From: Granulosicoccus sp045106475
GTDB taxonomy: Bacteria; Pseudomonadota; Gammaproteobacteria; Granulosicoccales; Granulosicoccaceae
Reading direction: 5' to 3'
DNA length: 64,000 bases
Assembly (NCBI GenBank): GCA_045106475.1
Contig: JBGCEO010000038.1
Coordinates: forward strand, 1 to 64,000
The notes beneath the pieces are model-generated. The model made no database searches. It was not told where the DNA came from and saw only the letters and a program-made list of their open reading frames with translations. Positions 34,517 to 44,575 of this stretch are shown piece by piece (within the stretch, counting starts at the first letter, position 1; every line of letters starts with the position of its first letter). A program made the translations under genes and the position numbers.

Positions 34517-36772
34517 TCACTGAAAGTCCATCAAGGTGCGCTGCCAGGCTTTGTACGCGGGCTTTACCTGATAATCAGTATCGAGTAGCAGTGGCGTATA
34601 AGCACTGCGCCAAGAATATCGATCGGTAAATCCCCAAGCTTGCATTGCTTTGCAAGAAGACATTGCCAGGCATATTTCAAGGCTTTTTTGATAGATCGCT
34701 GCTTGTTGTTCAAGCGTGTCCGGGGCATCCAGGGCCACATCAAACTCCGTGATGTATATCTGCAAGCCAAGAGCTGCAAATCGATCAAAATTGCGTTGTA
34801 CACTCTCAAAATCGTCAAATCCACTACGAAGGTGCATTTGAAATCCGACACCGTCTATCGGTGTTCCGGCGGCCAGCTCGCGTTTCATCAGCTCGTACAT
34901 GGCATCTGATTTCGCGTTTTCCCAAGCGACATCGAAATCGTTGTAGATCAGAACAGCATCAGGATCTGCCTGTCGCGAAGCCTCAAAGGCAAGGCGAATA
35001 TAGTCTTCACCCATGCCCTGATACCAGATTGAATTTCTTAGAGTGCCATTCTCCTCAAGCGCTTCGTTAACGACATCCCACACGGCTACTCGACCTTTGT
35101 ATCGACCGGCCACAGCGTTAATGTGCTCAATCATCACCTCCTGCGCATCCACAGGATCCAGTTGCAATACCCAAGAGGGTAACTGAGCAAACCATACAAG
35201 CGGGTGACCATGCAGGTCCATGCCGTGTTGCTCTGAATAGTCGGCTAGATCATCTGCATCCTCGAATCTAAACTCCCCTCTCACTGGATGAATCCAACCC
35301 ATCTTGTGGGAATTCTCCGGTGTAAGAATATTGAATTCTTCCGCTGCAATATCTCTGTACAACTCATTATCGGCAAGTGTTGCTGATTGCAGCGCCGCAG
35401 CAAAACCAATTTTGAAATCACGTTTGTCAGCCAGATCGCGCAGACGACTTCCGGCTCGGTCGACAAATTCAGGCTCAACAACCTCAACATAGACGGTTCG
35501 CTCAAACGTCAACAGTGGATCAACTGAATCCGTAGCCAGAAATTCGAGGCTTCTCTGACCAATATCCTCTTCACTTGTTGGCCATACCAAAGTTCGTGTG
35601 CCATCACCATTGTCAGGAAAACTCGAACCCGCTGGAGGGTGAATCACCTGTAAAGCAGGCACTGTAAAATCGGGATCAACTGGCTGCACTTTCAAATTAA
35701 GCGTATCACCCGCACGAATAAGCGGATTTCTAATACCGTTAATAGTTGGTTCAAAGTTAACAGGGTTATTAGGATCAACGCTTACACTCAGGCGAACAGT
35801 TTGTCGCGTACGCACCGTTGGATGTTGTGCATCGATCGCAGTGAAAGTTATAAACGTATCGCCTACGTTGATCGGTTGTGGAAACCACCTGAAGGTGCGG
35901 CTACCATCAAAATTGTCACTAAAGCTAGCATTGCCGGGTAGTCGGTCCACCGCCAGGCCGGGTACGTCTCCATCAATGTCAAACGGCAGCACGCGTAATT
36001 CAAATGATTCGCCAAGACTGACTTCGCTATCGCTCAGACCGGTAAGGATTGGTGCAGTATTTTCCAGATCCGGGGCTATATCTGCACCGGGCAGAGGTTG
36101 CCCTTCATCATCAACAATGGTTAATGTGATTTTTTGAGAGGTAGTAAGCGATGAATCATCTGCGTCAAGAGTGGTGAAGATCAATTCGGTCACGCCCAAG
36201 TCGCCTGCAGTTGGTGCCCAGCTAAACTGCCTGGTGCCATCACCATTATCATCAAAAGTTGCTCCATCAGGCAGCCTGTCAACAACGAGTGAAGGCACAA
36301 CACCCTCTGGATCGATTGGTACAACTCGAAAACTGAACGAATCACCCAGCATAATCTGCTGATCATTCAACGATTCAAATTCAGGTGGGAAATTAGGGTT
36401 CTCACCACCGTCAGCGTCGACCACACTAACTCTTAGTGTCCTGCTGGAAACCAAAGAGACGTCAGTTGCGTCAAAGGCTTCGAATACAAACTCGTGCTCG
36501 CCAACAAAAGTCTCGGACGGGGTCCAGGCAAAGGTTCGAGTTCCATCACCATTATCAGAAAAGATTGCGCCATCGGGATAATTCAACAGACTCAGACCCG
36601 GCACATTACCATCTGCATCGGTCGGTACCACGCGGACCCTCAGTTGCTCGCCCAACACAATTCTCTGGTCGTCTAATGGGGCAATTATCGGTGTTGAATT
36701 CGCGATTGCGGCCCCACAACTCAAGGCAAAAGTCCCTGTAACCACACTCTTTACTAGACGGTACGCTTCCAT
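34517..36772 (-). CDS. Secreted GH10 endo-1,4-beta-xylanase with four Ig-like repeats
   Basis: The 751-residue protein begins with a signal peptide (MEAYRLVKSVVTGTFALSCG). Four Ig-like repeats of about 100 residues follow, to about residue 435. Each has the same core: FSDNGDGTRTFAWTP, FDDNGDGTRQFSWAP, FSDNFDGSRTFRWFP and FPDNGDGTRTLVWPT. The C-terminal GH10 domain has acid/base Glu in WDVVNEAL and nucleophile Glu in YITEFDV, plus GHPLVWFAQLPSWV and WGFTDRYSW. It would cut xylan outside the cell; the repeats may serve as spacer or polymer-binding modules. Convergent with the homocysteine methyltransferase gene, and divergent from DUF445. Confidence 0.92.
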   Translation of the reverse strand: MEAYRLVKSVVTGTFALSCGAAIANSTPIIAPLDDQRIVLGEQLRVRVVPTDADGNVPGLSLLNYPDGAIFSDNGDGTRTFAWTPSETFVGEHEFVFEAFDATDVSLVSSRTLRVSVVDADGGENPNFPPEFESLNDQQIMLGDSFSFRVVPIDPEGVVPSLVVDRLPDGATFDDNGDGTRQFSWAPTAGDLGVTELIFTTLDADDSSLTTSQKITLTIVDDEGQPLPGADIAPDLENTAPILTGLSDSEVSLGESFELRVLPFDIDGDVPGLAVDRLPGNASFSDNFDGSRTFRWFPQPINVGDTFITFTAIDAQHPTVRTRQTVRLSVSVDPNNPVNFEPTINGIRNPLIRAGDTLNLKVQPVDPDFTVPALQVIHPPAGSSFPDNGDGTRTLVWPTSEEDIGQRSLEFLATDSVDPLLTFERTVYVEVVEPEFVDRAGSRLRDLADKRDFKIGFAAALQSATLADNELYRDIAAEEFNILTPENSHKMGWIHPVRGEFRFEDADDLADYSEQHGMDLHGHPLVWFAQLPSWVLQLDPVDAQEVMIEHINAVAGRYKGRVAVWDVVNEALEENGTLRNSIWYQGMGEDYIRLAFEASRQADPDAVLIYNDFDVAWENAKSDAMYELMKRELAAGTPIDGVGFQMHLRSGFDDFESVQRNFDRFAALGLQIYITEFDVALDAPDTLEQQAAIYQKSLEICLAMSSCKAMQAWGFTDRYSWRSAYTPLLLDTDYQVKPAYKAWQRTLMDFQ

Positions 36773-36964
36773 AACAAACTATTTATCGTGAGTTCCAGAT
36801 GCAAGTTGTGCAGAAATCACGCCCATCCGACCGTCGATGCATTACTTAACGTCAATATAATTCATAATCTACAATCGATCGGGCACTTGAGTGCATGTTC
36901 TCAAAACCGCTGCTCGACTACACTCAGCCTATAAAACAATCCGGGGACCACTAAAAGCCAAGCT

Positions 36965-37720
36965 ATGTTCGACAAACATCTCACACCCAATCTGGCAGCC
37001 CTGGCAGTAGTACTGATCAGCTTTCTGCTACCCGCACCTTGGCAAGCACTCGCTCTTAGCACCGGTTTGTTCGCCTTATCAGGATCACTAACAAATTGGC
37101 TAGCCGTCCACATGTTGTTTGAACGAGTACCCGGCCTGTATGGCTCAGGCGTCATCACACTGCACTTTGAGGAATTCAAAGCCGGGATATTGCGAATGGT
37201 TCACGAGGAGCTATTCAGTAAAGATAAAGTGGAGCGACTGTTGGCCAGCCCCAGCGGTACAGAAACTAGCGAAACAGGTTCGTCCGGTTTGGGTCATGCA
37301 ATAGATCTGGCGCCCATGCTCGGAGCTATTGATCTGGATTCTGCCTATGACCAATTGGTACAAACCATTATGGAATCGTCGTTTGGATCGATGCTCTCAA
37401 TGGTAGGGGGTGAAACCGCATTGCAGCCACTCAGGGAGCCGTTCAAAAAACGTATGCATGCTTTTCTGGATGAGGCAGCCAAATCCCCGCGAATTCAGTC
37501 AGCTATCAACGAACAACTCAGCAAAGCCGCCAGTAGTGAGAGTTTCGTCAGTAAACTGGATCAGATTCTCAGGGCACGTCTTGATGAAATGACCCCTGAA
37601 ATGGTGCGTGACATCATGCAACGCATGATCAAAAAGCACTTAGGTTGGCTGGTGGTCTGGGGCGGGGTATTCGGCGCTCTTATAGGCTTTGCTGCGGGCC
37701 TTGCAGGGCTTGCGTACTAA
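36965..37720 (+). CDS. DUF445 family membrane protein
   Basis: This is a 251-residue protein with N-terminal membrane segments (LAVVLISFLLPAPWQ) and the DUF445 hallmark LSGSLTNWLAVHMLFERVPGLYGSG. A long soluble helical middle follows, then a C-terminal helix (GWLVVWGGVFGALIGFAAGLAGLAY). Function of the family is unknown. Its stop overlaps the HopJ-like gene end by four bases, convergently. Confidence 0.85.
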   Translation: MFDKHLTPNLAALAVVLISFLLPAPWQALALSTGLFALSGSLTNWLAVHMLFERVPGLYGSGVITLHFEEFKAGILRMVHEELFSKDKVERLLASPSGTETSETGSSGLGHAIDLAPMLGAIDLDSAYDQLVQTIMESSFGSMLSMVGGETALQPLREPFKKRMHAFLDEAAKSPRIQSAINEQLSKAASSESFVSKLDQILRARLDEMTPEMVRDIMQRMIKKHLGWLVVWGGVFGALIGFAAGLAGLAY

Positions 37721-38073
37721 TTGCCCGAGGTTTTTGCACGCAGTGGCACACCTTCGAACTCAATGCCTTCCCAGCCAGTTTGCATAAACTGTCTGATATT
37801 AGGATGACTATCACCCTCTGGTGTTCGCAACACATCAGCCCGGTAGTAGGCACCAAACAAGGCCAGGGTCTGTTCCTTGCTCAATTCATGCAAGCGCGCA
37901 AACGCGAAAATCTTGCAAGAACCAGTGTTCTGACCCGCTTCATTATGAATGTGGTGATTATGAAATGCTGTTGGTATGAAGGTGTACAGTGAATTTACCA
38001 GCGCAATGACATCGGGAAATTCGATGCTCTTGGGTTGGGTGTCGAGTCTGTTGAGAAATAGTTCAAGTTCCAT
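37717..38073 (-). CDS. HopJ-type effector family protein
   Basis: The 118-residue soluble protein shows the conserved pattern of the HopJ family: ITxF-type start (SIEFPDVIALVNSLYTFIPTAFHN), NEAGQNTGSCKIFAFARLHELSKEQTLALFG paraphrased by its N-E-x-G and CKIFAFA core, and HPNIRQFMQTGWEGIEFEG. Despite the name taken from a Pseudomonas effector, this family is widespread in free-living bacteria and no secretion system is nearby. The function is unknown. Confidence 0.8.
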   Translation of the reverse strand: MELELFLNRLDTQPKSIEFPDVIALVNSLYTFIPTAFHNHHIHNEAGQNTGSCKIFAFARLHELSKEQTLALFGAYYRADVLRTPEGDSHPNIRQFMQTGWEGIEFEGVPLRAKTSGN

Positions 38074-38338
38074 ACGTGGACCAATGATAGTAGATCAGCC
38101 GCAGGCGGCAGTAGAAGTTGTTTCGCTTTTTTCAAAGCGTCGAGTCGTTGAGGCCCTATTGCGTTGAAATGCTACTCACAAAGGCTATGAGAGACAGCAA
38201 ACTCCACAGGCGGATTCTACAGCATCGATAGCCAAATATTGCAGCAGCTCTTGTCTGAATGATCTTCAGGAATCACCATACACGTATGATCTAAGCATTA
38301 CACGTTATGTTCGTGCTTTAACAGGAGTATACCCAGCA

Positions 38339-39052
38339 ATGCAGTCAGTTAAAAACGTACGCGTTTTACTAGTAGAAGATCATCAGGATCTGGCAGAGAC
38401 GGTTATCGATTTTCTGGAGACCATGGAATGCCTGGTGGATTACGCTGCTGACGGCATGACCGGCTTACACCTGGCGAGAAACGAAAACTTCGATGTTATC
38501 GTACTGGACGTCATGTTACCTGGCATAGATGGACTTACATTATGTAAACAGCTGCGCGAGCAACACGGCGCTAAAACCCCGGTTATCATGATGACGGCTC
38601 GTGATGAGCTCAATGACAAGCTGGCAGGCTTCGAGTCGGGTGCGGACGATTACCTGGTAAAGCCCTTCGATCTGCCGGAGCTAGTCGCTCGAATTGCATC
38701 TCTGGTGCGTCGTAACCAGGGACAGGTTGCAAAGGAGCAGCTAAGCATTGGCGAACTCACACTTGACACCGGCACTCACGAGGTGAAACGAGCCAACGCC
38801 GTACTCGCGCTCTCTCCTGCCGGGTTCCGGATCCTGCATGAGTTAATGAAAAAAACACCCAACATTGTTTCGCGAGAAGAGCTTGAGCATGCTCTCTGGG
38901 GCGATGAGCCACCTGCCAGTGATACTTTGCGAAGTCAAATCTACAAATTGCGCAAGACCGTCGACAAACCGTTCGAAAAACCGCTGATACATACAGTGCA
39001 GGGAATGGGCTACAGAATCATAGCGCCGACTAGCGATCAAAACGAACAGTAA
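38339..39052 (+). CDS. OmpR-family response regulator
   Basis: This is a 237-residue regulator with an N-terminal receiver domain (acidic pair in VEDHQD, phospho-acceptor Asp in VIVLDVMLPG, Lys in YLVKPFD). A C-terminal winged helix follows (VSREELEHALWG, TLRSQIYKLRKTVD, TVQGMGYRI). It is convergent with the sensor kinase gene, the coding ends overlapping by 23 bases. The kinase is therefore the likely partner despite the opposite orientation. The signal is unknown. The 265-bp spacer upstream has no recognisable gene. Confidence 0.92.
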   Translation: MQSVKNVRVLLVEDHQDLAETVIDFLETMECLVDYAADGMTGLHLARNENFDVIVLDVMLPGIDGLTLCKQLREQHGAKTPVIMMTARDELNDKLAGFESGADDYLVKPFDLPELVARIASLVRRNQGQVAKEQLSIGELTLDTGTHEVKRANAVLALSPAGFRILHELMKKTPNIVSREELEHALWGDEPPASDTLRSQIYKLRKTVDKPFEKPLIHTVQGMGYRIIAPTSDQNEQ

Positions 39053-40436
39053 AGCACGAACCTTTGCCGGGTTCACTTTCAACTTCAAGCGACCAGCTAT
39101 GTATATCGCAAAAGTGCCTGACAATCGCAAGACCTAAGCCGAGCCCCTGCCCGGTTTGTGCCGACAGCTTCCCGTTTGCTGCGGTGGCAGCTAGCTTATC
39201 GTCGGTATTTTCAACGCGATAAAACGGTTCGAAAATCCGCCGCTGCTGCTCGGAATTAAGACCTCGGCCGGTGTCACTTATGGCAACAAACGCATCGCCT
39301 ACCTCAACACCAATAACTCCCTCCTCGGTATACCGGCAAGCATTACGAAGTATATTCCCCAATACAATTGACAAAACTGCGGTGGGCGCAGAAACCTGCA
39401 GTTCACTGGATGGTTTTAACTGAACATTGGTACCGTCTATTAACTGAACTTCATCAATCAAGTCTCTCATCAACTCGGTAACGTCAACACATTCACTGTG
39501 TTCAGCGGTAGCTCGATCTCGAGCCAACAACAGCAGGCTGCCAATCAATTGCGCCATGTGTTCACAGTTGCGTTTTATTCGCGAAACAGCACGGCCAGCT
39601 GCGCCTTCGAGTTTCACCAATTCAAGCGATGCTACAGAGCCTTGAATCACGGCAATCGGGGTTCGAAGTTCATGTGACGCATAGCGCGTGAAATTTCGCT
39701 CTCGCTCTATCGAATCCTTGCTTCGTTCAACAAAGTGCTCAAGTGCCTGTGCCAGAACAACAGTTTCTGAATCACGCGGACCAGGCAATTCACGTAAATC
39801 AAGTTCGGATGCATCCCGTTCATTGAAGTCGAAGCGCTCAATAACATCAGCCAGTCGAGCGATGGGCGACACGGCCCGCTTGGATAGCCAATAGGCTAAA
39901 AATGCAAGGCTGTACATAATGAGTAAAACCAGCGTTAGAGGAACAACGCCAAAATAGAACGCCAAATTGGAAACCGTTTCATCCTGGAACAGCAAGTACA
40001 AGCGCTCACCTGCCCGTTCGCTTACATGAACTATTCTATTGTCCGATTCAACAACAACACGATGTTGGCCAATTGGCAAGGCTGCAAAGTGCTCTGGTAA
40101 AGGCTCAACGCTATCCTGCGCGCTGAACCAGGATTGCAAATTCAGGGTGTCTGGCAGTGCAAAATCCGGGTTCTGAGCACGACGCTGCCAGAAGTAATTG
40201 GCTTCCCCAACCAGCGCCTGGTTAACCAGCAGTCTTTCGGCTACGAGACTTGCAGCAAAGATTCCTGCCACAGTCAGTAAGCTGATCAACGCAAGCTGCA
40301 ACACAAACACGCGCAGCAAACGAGACTGCACTCTGGGCTGCACTCTGTTCGACGCACTACCGTGCTTGCTTAACGAAACTCGATGAGACTCAATCGAGTC
40401 TGTTACCGGCTTTTCTTTGTCCAGTTTATGCTGCAC
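39030..40436 (-). CDS. Sensor histidine kinase
   Basis: This 468-residue kinase has two membrane helices (LLRVFVLQLALISLLTVAG and YFGVVPLTLVLLIMYSLAFLAYWL) around a periplasmic sensor region. A HAMP-like linker follows, then the dimerisation His in RYASHELRTPIAVIQG and an HATPase domain with N-box (NILRNACRY), G1 (ISDTGRGL) and G2 (GQGLGLGLAIV). The open frame extends into maeB. The GTG at 40436 lies seven bases after the maeB stop and is preferred. It overlaps the response regulator end tail-to-tail. Confidence 0.9.
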   Translation of the reverse strand: MQHKLDKEKPVTDSIESHRVSLSKHGSASNRVQPRVQSRLLRVFVLQLALISLLTVAGIFAASLVAERLLVNQALVGEANYFWQRRAQNPDFALPDTLNLQSWFSAQDSVEPLPEHFAALPIGQHRVVVESDNRIVHVSERAGERLYLLFQDETVSNLAFYFGVVPLTLVLLIMYSLAFLAYWLSKRAVSPIARLADVIERFDFNERDASELDLRELPGPRDSETVVLAQALEHFVERSKDSIERERNFTRYASHELRTPIAVIQGSVASLELVKLEGAAGRAVSRIKRNCEHMAQLIGSLLLLARDRATAEHSECVDVTELMRDLIDEVQLIDGTNVQLKPSSELQVSAPTAVLSIVLGNILRNACRYTEEGVIGVEVGDAFVAISDTGRGLNSEQQRRIFEPFYRVENTDDKLAATAANGKLSAQTGQGLGLGLAIVRHFCDIHSWSLEVESEPGKGSCFTVRFDR

Positions 40437-40443
40437 CTCTTGA

Positions 40444-42813
40444 TTAGCTGGAGCCAGGCGAACCTTGCTCTGCAGACAAGCCCGCCTTGTAGTCGATAGC
40501 ATCCACAGCCGCAATGGCGCAAAGATTAACAATGCCTCTGACTGTTGTAGATTCAGTCACTACATGCGCAGGCTTTTTGAGACCCATGAGCATAGGACCC
40601 ACGGGTAGCCCATCCCCTACAACTTTGACCATATTGTAGGTAATGTTTGCAGCATCAAGGTTAGGCATCACCAAGAGGTTTGCCCCACCGTCGAAGCTTG
40701 CATTTGGAAACACACGATCACGGGTCTCTTCAGACAAGGCTGCATCGGCATGCATTTCGCCTTCTACGGCCAACTCTGGATGTTGTTCGCTTAGTAGCTC
40801 GCGAGCTTTGCGCATCTTGATGGCCGACTTGTTATTTCGGCTACCAAAATTCGAATGCGACAACAAGCCGATTTTAGGAACCAGACCAAAACGATGGACG
40901 ATCTTCGAGGCCATGAACGCCGTTTCGGCAATTTCATCCGCGCTTGGGTTAACGGTGACATGAGTGTCTGTTAAAAATACCGTTCCGGTGCCCAGTATCA
41001 TAAGTATCAAAGCCGATATATCACTAACGTCATCTCGAACACCAATAACATCTCTGAGATACTTGAGATGCCGCGCGTAAGCACCTTGCGTCCCGCACAC
41101 CATTGCATCAGCCTCACCTTCTCTGACCATGAGCGCACCCAATGCAGTCATGCGGGTTCGAATTACATTGGCTGCATACTCTGGAGACACCCCTGCGCGT
41201 TCCATCAAGCGATGATACGCATCAACATGTTCCTCAAAACGAGGGTTGTTACTTGGATCCAGAACTGTAAAACCCGTGCCCACTGACAGGCGCAAACCCA
41301 TGTCCTCTATCTTGCTTCCAATTATTTCAGGGCGACCTATGAGGATGGGATGGCAGATAGCATCATCAACTAGAATTTGAACTGCGCTTAAGACACGTGA
41401 TGACTCACCTTCAGCGAGTACAACACTCTGAAGGTCTGCTTGAGCTTGCTCAAACACCGGTTTCATGACCAAACCAGAACGAAACACGAAAGAGCGCAGC
41501 TTGCGGCGATAGACACTAAAATCCTCTATGGGGCGAGTAGCCACACCACTGTCCATCGCAGCTTTTGCGACTCGTTCGGGGATCTCCATCATCAGACGCG
41601 GATCAAACGGTTTAGGTATCAGGTAGTCGGCTCCAAATCGAAAGGGCTTGCCACCATAAGCCGCAGAAACAACATCAGAAGCTTCCTTGGTGGCAATGTC
41701 AGCAATGGCCTCTACAGCTGCCGCCTGCATTTCGCCATTGATCTCCGTTGCACCCACATCCAAAGCTCCGCGAAACAAAAAAGGAAAACACAGAACGTTA
41801 TTAACCTGATTGGGGAAATCAGAGCGACCTGTCGCTACGATCGCATCTTTACGAACACTTTTAACAACATCCGGACTGATTTCAGGATCAGGATTGGCCA
41901 GTGCAAATACCAGTGGAGAATCTGCCATTCGCGCGACTTGTTCAGCGTTGATAACATTTGGCGCGGACAGACCGAGAAAAACATCAACCCCATCGATAAC
42001 ATCATCCAGCACGCGTGCATCGGTATCGCGAGCAAACACAGCTTTGTACGGATCCATCTCTTCATTACGACCTTCGTACAAAACACCATACAAATCACTG
42101 ACAAATACTCGGCTTTTATCAAGCCCCATAAACACAAGTAGATTCAAGCAGGCAAGCGCTGCAGCACCTGCACCAGAACAGACCAAACTAACGTCGCTCA
42201 ATTCTTTACCAGCGACCCGCAAACCATTGCGAATAGCTGCAGCCACGACGATAGCGGTACCATGCTGATCGTCATGAAAGACAGGAATCTTCATGCGAGC
42301 GCGAAGCCTCTTTTCTATCTCAAAACACTCAGGTGCTTTTATATCTTCAAGATTAATCCCGCCAAAGGTTGGCTCTAACAATTCCACGGCATCACAGAAT
42401 CGATCTACATCAGTGGTATCGAGTTCAAGATCAAACACGTCCACATTCGCAAATTTTTTGAAAAGCACCGCTTTACCCTCCATGACGGGTTTTGCGGCAA
42501 GTGCTCCAATAGCGCCCAAGCCCAACACGGCTGTGCCATTGGATATTACGGCGACAAGATTGCTTCGCGCAGTGAGTTCTGCCGCCAATAATGGATCGCG
42601 TGCAATTTCAGTACAGGCAACAGCTACCCCTGGCGAATAGGCAAGAGCCAGATCGCGCTGGTTAACCATGTTTTTTGTCGCCGAAATTTCAAGTTTCCCG
42701 GGGCGCGGATAGCGATGATAGTTGAGTGCCGCTTCGGCAAGAGACTCAGGCGCACCGCCTTCGATCGTCGCCCCTTTGCCAATTCCCGTGGGATCAGTAT
42801 CTTGATCAGTCAT
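40444..42813 (-). CDS. maeB: NADP-dependent malic enzyme with phosphotransacetylase-like domain
   Basis: This enzyme oxidatively decarboxylates malate to pyruvate with NADP. The 789-residue length matches the MaeB class. The N-terminal malic domain (LALAYSPGVAVAC, EGKAVLFKKFANVDVFDLEL, FHDDQHGTAIV) and NAD-binding part (LVCSGAGAAALACL) are followed by a C-terminal phosphate acetyltransferase-like domain (from ~residue 440, with GLLSHSNFGSRN and MPNLDAANI) that is usually regulatory. It lies immediately before the sensor kinase gene, so they may share a transcript. Confidence 0.95.
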   Translation of the reverse strand: MTDQDTDPTGIGKGATIEGGAPESLAEAALNYHRYPRPGKLEISATKNMVNQRDLALAYSPGVAVACTEIARDPLLAAELTARSNLVAVISNGTAVLGLGAIGALAAKPVMEGKAVLFKKFANVDVFDLELDTTDVDRFCDAVELLEPTFGGINLEDIKAPECFEIEKRLRARMKIPVFHDDQHGTAIVVAAAIRNGLRVAGKELSDVSLVCSGAGAAALACLNLLVFMGLDKSRVFVSDLYGVLYEGRNEEMDPYKAVFARDTDARVLDDVIDGVDVFLGLSAPNVINAEQVARMADSPLVFALANPDPEISPDVVKSVRKDAIVATGRSDFPNQVNNVLCFPFLFRGALDVGATEINGEMQAAAVEAIADIATKEASDVVSAAYGGKPFRFGADYLIPKPFDPRLMMEIPERVAKAAMDSGVATRPIEDFSVYRRKLRSFVFRSGLVMKPVFEQAQADLQSVVLAEGESSRVLSAVQILVDDAICHPILIGRPEIIGSKIEDMGLRLSVGTGFTVLDPSNNPRFEEHVDAYHRLMERAGVSPEYAANVIRTRMTALGALMVREGEADAMVCGTQGAYARHLKYLRDVIGVRDDVSDISALILMILGTGTVFLTDTHVTVNPSADEIAETAFMASKIVHRFGLVPKIGLLSHSNFGSRNNKSAIKMRKARELLSEQHPELAVEGEMHADAALSEETRDRVFPNASFDGGANLLVMPNLDAANITYNMVKVVGDGLPVGPMLMGLKKPAHVVTESTTVRGIVNLCAIAAVDAIDYKAGLSAEQGSPGSS

Positions 42814-42865
42814 CTAACTCTTTCTCTGTTGGCCTGGATGTTGAGATTGGCATCTCGTTTACAAG

Positions 42866-44575
42866 TTAAGACGGACGTGATGGTTTCACGGGTGCGAGCA
42901 ACTCATCCTGTACTGCTCTGTTGAAGGCACTGCATACGGCCATAAGAGACGCAGATACAATATTACTATGCAGAGCAGCCCCGTAGCGCGTGGCACCTTT
43001 ACCAGCCTGAATTTCAAAGTAACAGGCAGATTGGGCATCGGCACCCACACCTGTTGCGTGTTGATGATAATCAACGACTCTGAAGTCAACGTTGAAACAG
43101 GTTTTTATTGCGTTGACGAACGCATCGATCGGCCCATTGCCCTGCCCTTTTATTTCATGTTCCTGACCATCGATAGTTACCACTGCGGTTAGATAGCGTG
43201 TGGAATCATCTTCAGGGTCTTGCACGCTGGTGTGCTGACAAAAACTCAACGGCTCGGTAGCACTTAGAAAAGTAGAATCGAAGGCGCTGCGAATAGTGGC
43301 AGAATCTACCTCTTTTCCCGTTTGTTCACTGATCTGCTGAACAACTTGACTAAACTCCATTTGCATACGTCTAGGCAGCTCCAGGCCATGATCGCGTTCA
43401 AGAATAAACGCAACGCCACCTTTACCAGACTGACTATTGACTCTTATGACCGCCTCATAGGTTCTGCCAAGATCAGCTGGATCAATAGGAAGATAAGGCA
43501 CCTCCCATACAGGTGAATTACTCTCACGCATTGCTGCGAAGCCTTTCTTGATTGCATCCTGATGCGAACCGGAAAAAGCGGTGAAGACAAGCTCACCTGC
43601 GTAGGGATGACGAGGGTGCACTGGCAACTGGTTGCAATGCTCGACAGTACGCATTACCTCGTATATATCCGAGAAATCCAGTTTGGGGTCAATGCCCTGA
43701 GTAAAAAGGTTCAGCGCTAGAGTCACTATATCTACGTTGCCTGTTCGTTCACCGTTACCAAACAGGGTGCCCTCGACTCTGTCAGCCCCGGCAAGTAGCC
43801 CCAGCTCAGTTGCAGCGACGGCACAACCCCGATCGTTATGTGGATGCAAGCTCAGCTGGATACTCTGACGATTTTTGATATGTTTCAAAAACCACTCGAT
43901 CTGATCAGCATGCACATTGGGCATCGACATTTCTACGGTAGCTGGAACATTGAGAATGGTCGGATTCTCCGGGGTTGGTTGCCAGATATCATTGACGGCA
44001 TCGCAAACCTCTACCGCATAGTCAAGTTCAGTACCCGTAAAGCTCTCTGGCGAATACTCGAACTGCCAGCGTGTATCCGTTTGTTTTGCCGCTATTTCAG
44101 CGACAATCTCCGCACCGTCAGTTGCGATCTTCTTCACGCCTGCTTTATCAAGACCAAAGACTACCCGGCGCTGCAGTTCTGACGTGGAGTTATAAAGATG
44201 AACGATGGCCTGCGGCGCTCCCTTTAAAGACTCAAAAGTACGTTCAATCAATGGCCGTCGTGCCTGAGTCAGCACTTGCAAGGTGACGTCTTCGGGAACT
44301 CGATTCTCTTCGATAAGCTGCCGCACAAAGTCAAAGTCCGTTTGCGAAGCCGCCGGAAATCCGATCTCGATCTGCTTGAAACCGATGGCGACCAGCATAT
44401 CGAACATGCGTAGTTTTCTTTCGCTGCCCATCGGTTCGATCAGCGCCTGATTGCCGTCGCGCAAATCGACGCTGCACCAGACGGGGGGCTTGCTTAGTGT
44501 GTTACCCGGCCATTGGCGATCAACCATCGGCACTGAGGGGTATGCGGGATATTTAGTACTGGGATCATTCAACAT
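42866..44575 (-). CDS. leuA: 2-isopropylmalate synthase, long form
   Basis: This enzyme condenses acetyl-CoA with 2-oxoisovalerate, the first step of leucine synthesis. The 569-residue protein has the catalytic-domain signatures SVDLRDGNQALIEPMG and LSLHPHNDRGCAVAATELGLLAGADRVEGTLFGNGERTGN, paraphrased as the HxH metal site and the G-x-GERTGN motif. A C-terminal LeuA regulatory domain follows, where leucine feeds back. The start at 44575 (MLNDPSTKYPAYPSV) has an AGGA site at good spacing; the upstream frame to 44701 is not needed. A leucine-rich leader lies 292 bases upstream. Confidence 0.95.
   Translation of the reverse strand: MLNDPSTKYPAYPSVPMVDRQWPGNTLSKPPVWCSVDLRDGNQALIEPMGSERKLRMFDMLVAIGFKQIEIGFPAASQTDFDFVRQLIEENRVPEDVTLQVLTQARRPLIERTFESLKGAPQAIVHLYNSTSELQRRVVFGLDKAGVKKIATDGAEIVAEIAAKQTDTRWQFEYSPESFTGTELDYAVEVCDAVNDIWQPTPENPTILNVPATVEMSMPNVHADQIEWFLKHIKNRQSIQLSLHPHNDRGCAVAATELGLLAGADRVEGTLFGNGERTGNVDIVTLALNLFTQGIDPKLDFSDIYEVMRTVEHCNQLPVHPRHPYAGELVFTAFSGSHQDAIKKGFAAMRESNSPVWEVPYLPIDPADLGRTYEAVIRVNSQSGKGGVAFILERDHGLELPRRMQMEFSQVVQQISEQTGKEVDSATIRSAFDSTFLSATEPLSFCQHTSVQDPEDDSTRYLTAVVTIDGQEHEIKGQGNGPIDAFVNAIKTCFNVDFRVVDYHQHATGVGADAQSACYFEIQAGKGATRYGAALHSNIVSASLMAVCSAFNRAVQDELLAPVKPSRPS

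Noticed and set aside
37717..38073. HopJ-like gene as evidence for a type III secretion effector
   Set aside because: No secretion genes or chaperone lie nearby and the family is common in free-living bacteria.
41440..42141. 233-residue plus-strand open frame inside maeB
   Set aside because: It is fully antisense to the well-supported malic enzyme gene and has low-complexity, non-family-like content.
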